From NCBI RefSeq assembly GCF_031755915.1, contig NC_083384.1, positions 22,256,001 through 22,320,000 on the forward strand: a DNA stretch of 64,000 nt. Reading direction: 5' to 3'. Shown piece after piece: positions 35,376 through 48,100 of this stretch. Numbering within the stretch: the first letter of the stretch is position 1; each line of letters opens with the position of its first letter. Below the pieces are notes generated by a model. It was not told the origin of the DNA. It worked only from the letters and a program-made list of their open reading frames with translations, and made no database searches. The position numbers were made by a program, and so were the translations under genes. The stretch comes from Ziziphus jujuba (taxonomy: Eukaryota; Streptophyta; Magnoliopsida; Rosales; Rhamnaceae).

Positions 35376-37070
35376 GGGTATGCTAATATAATATTTATGT
35401 GGTTTGAATATTTAATGTATATACCAACTGATTAAAATGTTTATTTTATACATATATGAATATCTGCTTTTACATATATGTGTTATACCGTTTTTTGTAA
35501 CTTTTGACAATATTTAAATGGTTTCCAATTCTATTGAGTTCATAATGAACTTGTGAATTATGTTATTTAAGTATCTTGGTATTTGAATTGAGGTTTTTAC
35601 AATTTTAGAAAATAATTAATTTTGAAAAAGCGGATTGGAAATCATATGTTTTTAAGCATGTTTAAGTGTTTTATAATTTTATGTGCTTAAAAATGGTTTA
35701 TAGTGATATATATTTCACTGTGGTATTTATAGTTTTGATGTAAAATGATGATTTGGAATTTTTGAAATATGTAAATAAATAGGGATTTGAATATTTAATT
35801 ATGTTTTATGATACAGTATTATCTGAAAATGTATAATCTTATAAAGAGTGTTTTATGAATACATTATTATTTATTTTTAATTGGTGTACCATATAGTACC
35901 AAGTTTCATATCAATATTATAGTATAACATGCAGATTTGCCACGATACCTGTAGTACGCTAAAGGTTATGAGGTTGGGTTCATCCCACAGGTTTGTTATT
36001 GCCACGATACCTTTTATACATTTAGGATTGTGAGGTTGGGTTCATCCCATGGATTTATATTGGTCGCCTTAGTTGCTAAAGGTCGTGAGTTGGGTTTATC
36101 TCACAGGTTTCGTTTCTTTTACTATCTGGTAGTGTTCCGAGGCACCATGCACCACTTGGCAGTGCTAAGTATATCTTATGGTATATTGTTTATATTTATG
36201 GTTATATTATTGATACTTTTCTAATATTTATGGTTTTTACTGCACTTTCATAATTATTTTATGAAATTGTGTTTATAATTTGTACAATATTTATATCACG
36301 ATTAAGATAGTTTATAATAGTTTAACGATCATTCATTTTATATTATTTGAACATCGATTTTATAATTTTGATTTGGGGTACAAGTTTAGATTTTGCGAAA
36401 TGACTTTTAAATAGGAAACTTTTCAAAAAAGAGTGGAACAAGAAGTCTTGAGAGAAAGTTTTACAGAATTAAAACATTATTTTCATATCATTCTATGTCA
36501 TTCACTGTTATATCTTTGTCTCACATTTTATTTGTTTTTCTAAATTCGTTACCCTAGGTCCAAGCAGTTAGCTGACGGTCTACCTTGTGCATTTCCTATT
36601 ATTCTGTGTTTCCCACAGCAGTAGCAGCAATATTTATCTTTATCTTTCTAATCTTATTAGTATAAGTTGTACTTCTAAATTTTACAAATACTCTTAGAAT
36701 ACTCTGATCTAAATATTGGATACAATTTTGACCATATTATGTGTGTATTTATGGCCTATACTATGACAGACTGTAGTTGTGGATCATAGTTATAGATTTG
36801 TATGCTGTTTTGGTTCTATCTTTATATTGGGTATTATTGAATATTACATGTGTTTGCTTGTCCGTGTTTTAAGTATGGTACCATTAGATATCCTCTAGGG
36901 ATTGTCCAGTGGGATTTCACTAGATGGGACCATCCAGGAAATTCTACGAGAGTTCCTGAGGTGGGTCTTATCAACACAGACATTGTTCACGTGAATACTA
37001 TTCTCATATATTGTTCACGCGGCGACACTATTCAATAAAGAGGGGTAAAACCTTGCTTTGGTACCAAATA
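35376..37070. other. AT-rich retroelement-like stretch with a degenerate tandem repeat
   Basis: The stretch at 35937-36112 has three successive units with the words TTGCCACGATACC and GAGGTTGGGTTCATCCCACAGG-like text, about 60 bases apart. The rest is AT-rich. CAGTGGGATTTCACTAGATG at 36909 recalls gypsy LTR wording. At 37054-37070 the sequence reversed resembles a primer-binding site (TGGTACCAAAGCAAGG), fitting a minus-strand element whose LTR is 37071-37541. No intact gene. Confidence 0.4.
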
Positions 37071-37541
37071 TGATGTAGAACAGGTGGGGAGATAAGAAAA
37101 TAGAAAATTAAAAGATAAAGCTCTAGTATCACACTAAAATAATTTTAGGAGTCACTATTAAAAATCCTAAGCATCACATCTAGTTTTGGCTTACATCACA
37201 CAAATTTAGAGAAATTACTCTCCAAAAAATACTTGTATTATTAATCAACTGTCTCATAGGGTTACAAAAATTCCTATTTATAATAAAATCACTTAACAAT
37301 ATTAGATAACTAAAATAATACCTAATAATATAAGAAAATTAAAATAATAAGAAACTTAATTAAATAAGGAAACTAAATTAGAGTAAGGCTACTAGGACAC
37401 TTAAAAGTTAAATAAGTCCATCTTCATGCTAGATCCTTCTAAATCAAAGTTTGGGCTTTAGAATCTGAGATTCCTCTCCTTTGATAAGTTTTCAAAGGTT
37501 GTTTCCAATTTGCAACAATTTTTTGTTTCTATCTTGCATCA
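37071..37541 (-). repeat. LTR of a minus-strand retroelement (TGATG...CATCA)
   Basis: The 471-bp block starts TGATGTAGAAC and ends TATCTTGCATCA, giving matching inverted ends. A primer-like site on its left suggests it is the 5' LTR of an element on the minus strand. The related fragment at 31980-32093 shares its first 115 bases. No target duplication found. Confidence 0.55.
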
Positions 37542-38143
37542 CACCTGCTTATCACTTAGGCTGTTTGGTAGTTTGGAACGGATTTTTCCATGATACAACT
37601 TCCTTTTCCTGGCTGAACACGACATCAAATCAAGTTGAAGTTTAAGAAAGAAGAGCGGCGACATCTTTTACTGCTCTCAGAAGCTGTGACCAATCGGACA
37701 AAAGGTGATTACCTTTACAGCTTGACCTCTGTTGGTGTGCTTGGAATATATGGTGTATGGTGTATGGCATATATGGTGAGCTTGGAATATATTGTGTACG
37801 ATATAATAATATAACTTCTGCATGCAGATCATTCCCATTTTGAATTAGTAATGAGAAACTGCAGCAAGATGCTTATCATACAAAACGGAGTACGATAGAA
37901 AAGACTCAATTGGCGTCACAAGGAAAGAGGTCGAGGAGGCACAGGAGCCAATTCATGATATGAATGTATGTACCTCCTCTCTTTTTATATAATGATATTT
38001 TCCCGCTATGTAATGCTGTACCCGTAACAGAACCTCAAATGCCACTAGTTCCAGGACTTCACAAAGTTGCTCCTAGATCTAGAAGTAGTCTATTGTTCCT
38101 TGGTGTTTGGTCTAAACTAAAGCCTCAGGAATCTGTATGAGGA

Positions 38144-38307
38144 TGGATTTTAGATGGTTTGAAAGTATTCTTGATTCAAAATCCTAATGTACATTATGGT
38201 TGGATTTTTGATGGTTTTGAAAGTAATATTGATTCAGAATCCTAATGTACATTTATGTCCAGTGGTTTTGGAAGTAATATTGATTCAGAATCCTAATGTA
38301 TATTTAT
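38144..38307 (+). repeat. Three tandem copies of a 40-65 bp unit
   Basis: Units carry GATGGTTTTGAAAGTAATAT and TTGATTCAGAATCCTAATGT. The second and third are nearly identical over 45 bases; the first is slightly diverged (TTCTTGATTCAAAATCC). Confidence 0.75.
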
Positions 38308-38317
38308 CTGCTCACAG

Positions 38318-38453
38318 GAAGGAGGTACAAAATCTGAGTTGGATGTTAAGGTTGTTAAAGTTCAGGAAGCTGGTCTTGGTGAAGTTCATAGTCCTGCGAA
38401 GTATTATGAAATTGATGATGAATCAGATATATGGTTGGATTACAGTTATTAGC
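38318..38453 (+). pseudogene. Possible terminal exon, unrecognised
   Basis: After an acceptor-like CTCACAG, the frame reads EGGTKSELDVKVVKVQEAGL, then an acidic end SDIWLDYSY and a stop at 38451. It is exon-like in composition (acidic, no stop until the end), but I do not recognise the family. It may belong with upstream exon-like pieces near 37860-37970. It could be the tail of the degenerate gene begun at 30321, split by retroelements; that link is a guess. Confidence 0.3.
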
Positions 38454-38469
38454 GAGCTAACATTCTGAT

Positions 38470-39654
38470 TTTGGTGACTAATTTAATTTTTTTAAAGATA
38501 AAATTGGGAAGTCTGTTTTCGTTTTTTCTTCCCTATCCTGTCATGTGTAATTTTCTCGCATACCTCCAAGAGTAATTTATTGTACTTAAATTATCGTATT
38601 CTTCTTTTCTTTCTTTTTATTTGCATTCATAGCTTTAAATAATTGTACTTAAATTAACCAAGTCTAGGCGTTATTATAGATAATAGTCTTCCATGGAGAC
38701 CGTAGTAGGTGATCACATGTGAATGGAATGGTTGTACATCTAGCTGCCCAAAATAATAATAATAATTCTGCTTCAACAGCAAATTATATCAGGAAGAACT
38801 TTTAATACTACTTAGGAAAATATCATATGAATGCAAAGAGAAAAGAGCCTTATTATTCAATATGCAGTATCGGTTGTATTGATCAGCTGACCAGAAATAA
38901 TGTCATTATTTGGTAAAAATAATTTTATGATACTTAATTTGGCTAGCCTTCTATAAATGCTTGATGTTTAGAAATGGGAGGTGCGCATAGTATCGTTTTG
39001 GTAGCTGGCAAAGTTGTTAAAATGAACCGACTCTTGGAATGGGATGCACCGCCAGTTATAAAAGCTCTTATAGTTTTAATTGGAAAGAAATCATGCACTT
39101 TTAAATTATAAGTGGAATAAAATTAGTAGATTTTAAAAAAATAAAGATAAAGGTAATAGAATGATAAAATTCATGGTTTTTAGTGTTCCGATTTCCTTCT
39201 GTTTTGGATAAAGTAGAATAAGGGTATGAATCTAAATTAATAAGTTCGTATTATTAAAAATAAAAAAAATTAAAAAAAAAAAACTTTCTTTAAGGTGATG
39301 AAAAAAATTACGTTTAATTTGAATATTCTAAATGCAACTTAGCGTAAGACATCAATTATATAACACAAAGGTAATACTTGGCCACATATTACAGTGCCTT
39401 TAAGCTCTTGGATTCTTCATTTTAGCTCTTCATGATCAATGATAAAGGATTAACTTCAAATCTCCGAAATAATTTTCAAGCTTTAGAAAAGCTATCCCAG
39501 GAGTAATATTTGAATCTTCTTAAGACTTGATTTGACTAAGCTTCATCTTTTATATCTCCACAAATTAATCTAAAGAATTCAATAAAATTGTTGTTTTCCT
39601 TTAATTCTTCTTTCTTTACCTAAAATAAGAAAAACGTAAAATAATGAATATTTT
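38470..39654. other. No gene seen
   Basis: AT-rich intergenic sequence with poly-A runs near 39265-39285. Confidence 0.5.
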
Positions 39655-40104
39655 ACACCTAACAACTATAGCTTTTAGCATTGCTATCCGAAATAGTAAT
39701 GGCGCATTGATGGCAGCTACGTCAAAGCGTTTCACCAAATCCTTAACCCCCTTTTTGGTATTGCTATCCGAAATAGTAATGGCGCATTGATGGCAGCTAT
39801 GTCAAAGCGTTTCACCAAATCCTTAACTTCCTTTGCTACTAAATTTCAGCAATCATAAAGTGCATGCAAATTGTAAAGCAGCTTGGCTTGCTTGATTGTG
39901 TGTTCGAAAGTGATTCTTTGGTGGGCATTAATGGGGTCAAGAGTAGTGAAGATATCAAGCTTCTGGCTATGTCTTTTAGGAGGCTTGATTTTGTCTTTTG
40001 TTACCAGAGCTTGTAATAAAGTGGCTCATGCCGTCGCTAGTGGTGCATTGAACTTGTCTAGACAAAGGACCAACCTGGTTGTCTCTTTAATCCAAAATAA
40101 ATAA
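39655..40104 (+). pseudogene. RNase H-like (RVT_3) remnant with internal 80-bp duplication
   Basis: The first part reads AIAIRNSNGALMAATSKRFT, as in the first strands of plant LINE-type RNase H. The last part reads KQLGLLDCVFESDSLVGING (catalytic ESD motif present), then, after a frameshift, TRACNKVAHAVASGALNLS. That matches the usual xRxxNxxAHxLA end. Between them the 80-bp unit 39681-39760 is repeated at 39761-39840, which breaks the frame. Non-functional. Confidence 0.65.
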
Positions 40105-40415
40105 ATAAATATATATATATATATATATATTAATGGATATTCTTTTTTTTTTCTTTTTTTGGTTTTTTTTTTTTTTTTTTGGGGTGGGGGGGTGGCTAGG
40201 GGTTTGTTTGGTAAGGTGAAAATACCCCTTTTATTACTATTTTCATTAGTTTTTTTTTTTCTTAATTATTATTATTATTATTTTGCAAAAATTATAGGAG
40301 ATTAAAAAAATGGAAAAGGTGATTTCGCCCTGAACCTAATAATCTTGTTTCTATTAAATAAATAAAAAATGAAAAAGATGTTGCTAGTTAAACTCCTATT
40401 TTTGCTTCTCCCACT

Positions 40416-40990
40416 ACATTTTATGTAGTTTTTTTAAAATTCTCTTTCATTAAATTTTTAGTAGATTCCATTTAAATAATATTAAATTATTCAGCCAACA
40501 TTTTCAAAACATTACTATCATTAGTTGTTCATATCATATCAATCAAACAATATTAAGTTGTTCAATTAATTATAACTGAACATATTTTTTATATTATAAA
40601 AAATATTTAATCAATCTAAATAGGGTGTAATTTATTCATAAATTTCATTAAATTTTGTTTTAAATATAATTATATTTTATGGAGAATGCTTCACATTCTC
40701 TACCAAATATAATCATATTTAAAACAATTTAATAAAATTTATGAATAAATTATACTCTTCTTCGATAGATTAAATATTTTTATTTCTACTACAATAAAGT
40801 TTCAGCCCTTGATATTAAAAATATAGTTAGTTATAGTTAGTTGAATAATTTGATATTATTTAGTTGATACGATGTAAGCAATGAAAAGGATGTTTGGATT
40901 ATGTGTGTTTAATAATTTAATATTAATTAACCGGAATCTATTAAACATTTAATAAATAAGGGAATTTTAGAAAAACTACATAAAATGCAG
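40416..40990. mobile_element. Fold-back element (MITE-like), nearly one long inverted repeat
   Basis: The two halves are imperfect reverse complements around a centre at about 40691 (GAGAATG, loop CTTCA, CATTCTC). Matching outer words are ACATTTTATGTAGTTTTT at the left and AAAAACTACATAAAATG at the right. Matching inner words include TAATTTATTCATAAATTT at 40631 and its reverse near 40740. Each arm is about 280 bases with indels. There is no coding sequence. The superfamily is unknown because no target duplication was fixed. Confidence 0.7.
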
Positions 40991-41596
40991 ATGACAGTAC
41001 TAGTAGCATAATAATAATAATAATAAAGATAAATATAATTGGGCTTAGCAATTTGGGTTATAGGCTATAAAACTATATGAAGCTCTAAAAATGATGCACG
41101 CATTGCCTGTTCTGAAAATTGTTTTTAGGATGATCAGCTTGGGCATCATGGAAAAACAAAAAATATCATGACCCACATTGTAACCGGGAAAAATAAAATA
41201 AACAAGAAACAATGAAGTTTGCCCCACGTTCATATAACTCCAAGAGTGCCACAAGTATGCGGCCCACAACAACAATAAATAATTACAACAAACCGATTTA
41301 TTGCATTTTTTTTTTTTATCTAGAAGACTTAGAATACCAACACTTGACCCGTGAGCGGGTCAGGTGGGAAACACTTCGTTTTTTTTTTTTTTTTTTTTTT
41401 TTTGAGGAAACTTTCTATAGTAAAAAGCTGACACATTACATGGTTGAATGATGGCAAACAGGTGTCGAAAAAAAAAAAAAAGAACGATGAGAAACATACA
41501 AACATACACCTTCCTTCTTTTTATTATTTTCTTAAAGTAAAATACAAATAATTATGGAATAAATGCTCAGCCAATAGCTAGCACATACTAAAGGAC

Positions 41597-41627
<31 letters not shown>

Positions 41628-41699
41628 GGAGAGACCAAGATATTACAATACATAAGAGCTAAAATTTCCGCAGTTGACAACAATCCAACCATCAAATTA
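40991..41699. other. Intergenic, poly-T and poly-A tracts
   Basis: Contains long T runs (41308-41317, 41380-41403) and an A run at 41600-41619 downstream of the ORP gene. No gene seen. Confidence 0.5.
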
Positions 41700-41836
41700 G
41701 AGTTAGACGATGAATAAATTTCTTTGCTTAAAATTCCGCGTAAGAATCAGCGGCACTGTGATCCGGAGAAAACTCTGCTATGGAATCCATTTCAGGAAGC
41801 AAAGCTCCTTGTAAGCGGAGCTTCCTCCATGCCAAT

Positions 41837-42091
41837 CCTGGAAACCATCCCATGCATCCACAAGGTTAAGTTATATATTACTCAACACCATGTTATTCGC
41901 TAGGGGCTCGTGAGCACAACGTACTAGCGTCAATTTTGATCAGGTGAAACAAAAATTAAACTACAAAGTTCAGAAAAATGAAAAATTAAAATAAAAATTT
42001 TAAAAATTAAAAAATTAAAAAAAAAATAGAACAAAAAAGTAATCCCCTCAGTAAAATAATGTTTTGACGGTTTTCAAGATATAGCACTGAC
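41837..42091 (-). other. Likely intron in the ORP 3' untranslated region
   Basis: A donor, CAG/GTCAGT, lies 17 bases after the stop codon (exon ends 42092). An acceptor, TTTCCAG/GATTGG, is at about 41838, followed by a GC-richer exon-like stretch to about 41750. The short distance from stop to junction would not be expected to trigger nonsense-mediated decay. Inferred from splice-site wording. Confidence 0.45.
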
Positions 42092-42108
42092 CTGAATCAT
42101 GATTGATT

Positions 42109-45100
42109 CTATAACTCAACAAGGCTGTCACTAAATTCACCAAATATATCTGGGCATCCATCCCAATTTCGATGCTCACGAGCTTCCCAATACCCGCCTA
42201 CATAGCGAAAAGGCCCATTTTCACCCTCTCTCTGGAACCATCTTGGTTTCCACCCATTTTCTTGTAATTTCCTTGACTGTATAGTAAGAGGTGACCATGA
42301 AACATGAGTCATTTTTTTAATTTCAAGTTGTGAAATAAAAATTATTGCTTAGGGTAAATTTGTGAATGGTCAAAGAAATAATTTGCAAGTATATAAAGAT
42401 AATAGTGTGTTATGCAAGAAATACATTACCAAGTATTGAAATTTATGTATTTAACTTACCAGACACGACCAGGACGTATTACTACCATTCTAGATACTTT
42501 AGTGTCACTCAGTCCAACAACAAGATATCTGTTTGCATAGGAGAACTGCACCTTGTGTGCCAAAGAAACTAAGTAGAGAAATTGTGATTGGCCTTTCAAT
42601 GTCAGTTATCATATATTTTCTCAAGCAATGTTTAGAGACTTGTCTGGCACTGTCGAGGTCACACTAAGTGGAATTTTTATTTTTTTTTTTCAATGAAACC
42701 TATTTGACGAGTAAAAGAAAAACAGACAAAGTACAAATTCATTGGCCAAGTGAACCAAGTGTGAGCATTATCTTCTTCAGAACATAAAATTAAACAAGGC
42801 AAAAACATTAAGCTAATTTAGCTGGCTGCTCCTACATGTTACATGCCTATGAGTGATAAAGGTACAGTGAGAGCTGCCAACATACCATTCTTTGCCTCTT
42901 CTCCAGCCGTTGTTTCTCTGCATTTGCCTTCTCATATTCACCATTCTCCAGATGCCGCTGATCTGGTCTAAGCCTGGAATCCGTGGGTGGGAGCTTCTCC
43001 TTAATCCGTGATCAAATACCCAGGATCAGAGAAAGCTATAAAAACCGATTAGAGATTCATGAAAGTAAAATGTAGATGCATAGGAAATAATTGATTTGTT
43101 ACATCAGGTCTACCTGCAATCCAGATGTAAGCTCGTTCAGTGTGATTGCAAATGAAGTTAAGTTGTACCGAGTGAGATTAGGAGGGGGCTTACTCCTTTT
43201 CCACAATAAGGTTGGTGAAGCATAATCCTTTGCCTTGTTGCAATCCCCATTAACATAATATATGCTATCATCCCACTTCCCAAATATTGTGGCAACCTTT
43301 TTCCCATTAATATCTTCAACAAATCCATTAACCTATATCAAATACAAGATATTTTAATACCACTCTAGTTTGCTTGGTAAGGAGGGCAAAATAGAGACTG
43401 GACCGCATCAAGGTTTCATTATATTCTTAAAAACGAAAGACTTCAAGCAACTAAAGTGGTATTTGCTATTCATTCGATTACTAACCTGGTGAGGATTTCG
43501 GTCAAGAATTGATTGTTCTTTGAATTTTATTTTGATTGAATGTTGACGGTTACCACATATATGCATCATCCCATGGTGATCACAATACACTTTTCCAATG
43601 ATAAGATTATAAATACTTGTTGTAACCTGTAAACATCATGATCACAGTAATATTCATCATTAGAAAAAGAAAAAAATAAGAAGAGGAAGATAGACACATG
43701 AAACAATCAAACAGTCAAGATGAAGAACAAACACAATCATGTAATAACTGCAAACCTTGCTCCACTGGAAAATTTCACCATCATCAAACTCTAAATTCAG
43801 AACTCCAACAGGGTCAAGCTGAATTGACCGCCCCCAAAATTTTGTGTGGAGGTTACTGTCACCCCAGAATTTCCAACCTCTACCTTCACAATGACAGGCA
43901 ATGAGTGTTGGGTGGTGACTGACCTGTTTCAAAATGGAAGGTTGCAGAAAAATTATGGATTGAAAAGTAAAATTGATTGGACGATTGTTATACTTCATAT
44001 TTGTACATTTTCCATCATTATAACAATAAATACCATATAACATATACTTCAACGAAGCAAGAGTAGGGAAGCATTTATGTATTAATGTGGTATGAAGTAA
44101 CTAATAATACCTTCTTTAAAATTTCAGAAAAGATTGCTAATTGAAATTATTTCTTTATTTTTTTCACTACACAGAGAAATACATACATTTTCTTTGAAGT
44201 TCTTTGAAAGATGATGGAACTATATTTTCCTGATTTGCATCTTTATTTCCCCACAATCTTGTTAAATAGTTCCCATTCAATATGCAAAAACAGAAGCTGG
44301 TCCTACTTTGATTATCAATTAAAAATATTGGAAGTGTTGCCTTGTCTTCTTTTTTCTCAGAAAAATCATTTAAAAACTTTTCTCAGTTTTTCTATTTCAG
44401 TTTTCTAAGTCTTTTCAATCTGATACCTCATTACCAATTTCTTGGTATTGTTATTAAAAGTTGAATGCATGTTGAGAACAGAAAATCATATCTCAACCTC
44501 AACTCTATTATCAGAAAACTTTCCAGTTTAACACTGTTACTGTATTTTCTGTTTTGGGACTTCAGATATTTTGGATTCCTAAATACTGACCTTCTCTGAG
44601 AAGAAACGAATTCCTTTATCAGGATAGTCAGCTTCATAAGTTTCTCCTAACAAAGGATTGAAGGGCTTGCAGTGCCGGCCTTCAGACGACGCATATGCTG
44701 ATGCTGCAAATGCAGCAACATTTAATGCTCTTTGGAGGCTGTTACCCTGAGAATCATAATAATCAAGATCCCATGGAAGAATGTCAGATTCAACAGATTC
44801 TAGAAAACAGTTAAATTTGATCATGTAAAACATCTTATTTGAACATAAACAGTGAAATAGCCATTTAAATTCTGATGTGAACACAATAAAACCAATTAAT
44901 TTCCCATGTGTCCCCTTCAGTTAGTTCATCTGCAATCTTTATTGCAGTCACTGAGATTGAAGCATAAGTTTTCAGCAAATGCCCCCATAAGAATATAGTA
45001 TCGACAGAATATGTAGGATTCTTTTAGCATATGGAGATTGGACACTCAACAAATAAACATAACATTATAACAAGAACAAAGAAACATCATATGTCAAAAT

Positions 45101-48100
45101 TACAACGAGAAAGAAATATCATATACCAAGAAGTGACATATGTTAATCGTACCACTTTTCCAGACTCATATGCTCGATCCAGAAGGTAAGAATACTCCAT
45201 GTCTTCACAACCTTTCTGAAGGGAGGATATTGGCTCATTAAAGTAAACAGGTAGACATACTCGTGTAAGATCCTTTCCCACATTGTCTTTGATCATGGAC
45301 CATAGACTAACACCTTTCTCCTTCTCAACTGGATCAGGAAGCTTTTTTCTTCTTTCAATGTGCCGATAACTAGAATCATTACCTTCCTTCTGAGTTTGCA
45401 TTTTATCCGTATTTCCAAATTGACTAGCAGGTAAACTATGATTATCCATGTTATTTACAATCGACTTCATAGATCTACAACTAATGGTGGGCTCCGTAAA
45501 ATACTCTTTTGTGTCATAAAAGGAGGTTTCATCTTCATCTGAAACCTCCTCAAGCTCCTGTTTTTCAATATCATCAGAAGATTCAGTTGTGCTGCACTCT
45601 GATAACCAGAATATAAGTCAGGACCCAGACATGCAGAGACATGCAGAGGAGGCATCGATAAATAAAATATCATTATGGATGAAGCAGAACTTTAGACAAG
45701 TTATTTACAGTATCCAAATGACTTCTTAGAATATGATGATTAAACAACATCCATTCACATCAAAATAAAACGGAATGGAAAAATAATATTTTTTTGTTCT
45801 AAATGATAAAACAGAAGGATAATTGGTAAATCCATCTCAGACTGACAGCATTTTTTTAAAATGATGAAACAGAATTAACTAAAGATATTTTTGATCCAAT
45901 CTTAATTTTTTTCACCTAAATATATTTATGATGTTCCAAATTAAAAATTCTTGACCCAGAATTTGTCTATTCAATAACGTATCATTAAATTTCCAACAGA
46001 TATAGATGCCAAAAAACCAAACAGAGAGAGGGAACATAATTCATTTGTACCACTGTATTTTCCACGACCTAGACTGGAAAACTCATGCTTGGTTAATTGG
46101 AATTCACCATCATGAATTCCAGATGCTTCACCTTCAATATTAGCGGCCTGCACATGCAAAAGTGAGACATGATGCAAAACATACTTTACCATACACATAA
46201 AAAAAGAACCAATAAATTTTTTCAACTAAAGATAAAGAATTCAAAACAGTCTTAAAAAAGGAAATTACGAACATGCATTGCATTATAATAAAAGGCACAA
46301 GGCAATGGTACTGTACCAATTATCACAAGCAAAAAGAAGAAACAACTAAAATTATCATGTCCGCCAACCAGCTTTAACATTAAAAACTAAAAAGAAATCT
46401 ACATCATCAATCTTCTGAAATTGAAATTCAATGACTGAAAAAATTGATTTGATATAGAAAAGAGGACTATAGCTGTCAGAACCGGTGCAATTCAATATGT
46501 AAAGTTAATTGGAAAAAAACACTAATTTAAGGTAGAAGTTACCTCCAACTGCCTCAATGTGTCAAGTAAGTTGGATCTCTCTTCACAAAGAACCTTGAGT
46601 TGTCCCTGTATTTCGGAGAACTCCGAGAGCATGATTTGCTCGCAATCCTTTACAATGTTCTCACCCATTCCCTCTTCAAGTAGGCGTCTTTTAAGCTTAA
46701 CAGTTGATATAGACAAGTCATTCGGTACAAGGGAGAGACTATCATTCAATTGTCTAAGAGGAAATAGGCTCCGAGTTGAGACCAGGGCTTGTATCCAAGC
46801 CAACCGATCACTCTTTGCTTCGGTTCTCAAATGAAGGGTCTTTGTGGCAGTAAATATGTAAAAGCGCCGGTCATCGGACTTGCTTTCTCGGAAAGATGAG
46901 ATCTGGTAAACAAAATGAACAAACCAAAAAAAAAAAAAAAAGGTTTGAAAAACAGAACATATATGTAATTGCGGCACCATCACAATGAATCCAGTTGCAT
47001 TTTTAAATTACCTTTTTCTATTTTTTTTCCTTTTTTTTGGTGAATGGCAGTTTTCAAATTATGCTATTTATTTGCTAGCATAAAAGTTCAAAGAATGAAA
47101 GCAATTAATGAAGCAAATATCACATAGTCATCTTGAAAAAGAAGAAAGCAACTTTATCAGTCAACTTTTAGCCCCGCCCAGACAGATAGTTTAACAGATT
47201 GTAGGAATACCCAGAAGAGAAATTCATAAATAAATTCAGTCAATCAACTTTACGCGACCAAACCCCTTCTCCTAAGTGGGACCCCTTTCACCATAACATT
47301 CCAAAAAGCTCTTACTGATACCCAAAAACATATCAAGTTGAGTACTGAAAGCGGAAAACCCAAACCAAATGCCTTACCAGAACTCCTTTTAAGATGAAGA
47401 TTGGTTTAATAGAAGTTCAGCATGGACTTGGTCTTTGGATCCAGCATTTAGAAAGTATCCAATTATGAAAATACTGAGAATATGCCCCAAAAGGTCGCAA
47501 CATATCTCTTCTTTTTTTTTTTTCCCCACCTTTATTTCCAACAGTATTAGCACAAAATACAATCTTCAGAACGCCAAACCCCACCCAGTGGACTGAAGTC
47601 CCCACGTTGTTTCTTTGTTTATGTCACTGAAAAACAAGCCCGTATGTCCAAAAGACATTGTTTCTTTGTTTATGTCACTGAAAAACAAGCCCGTATGTCC
47701 AAAAGATTAAGTTCGTTCAAAACCAAACTTAAAAGCAAACTAAACTTAGCACTCGAATCCATTCAACACCACGACAAGTCAAAAGGAAAAAACCAACACC
47801 CACACACGTTTAAGTCAAAAATATTCCCCCTCAACACGCAACAAACAAAATCTCCATTTCAATATAGCACTGAAAACACAATCCCCACCCCACCGTCCCA
47901 TTACTGCAAGGTTTCATATTTCCAAGTAAACGAAACCTTTCACGTACTTCCCATCTGTGACTATACTAACAAAGGTAAAAAGTAAAACGAATAAAAAAAA
48001 AAAAAAAAAGAAGATATCTCTATTCGATACCCCGAACACTGTACTTAACAGTGCTATGAGAAGCTCCTAGGAAAAAAAATACCATCCAAGTTTTTTTTTA

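Noticed and set aside
37236..37540. tRNA-like or snRNA-like structure beside the LTR
   Set aside because: No cloverleaf, A/B boxes or snRNA promoter words could be found; the tRNA resemblance is only the primer-binding site.
43660..44052. Long minus-strand frame covering ORP exon 6 and its flanks
   Set aside because: Only 43756-43923 is coding by splice sites and family wording; the rest is intron read-through.
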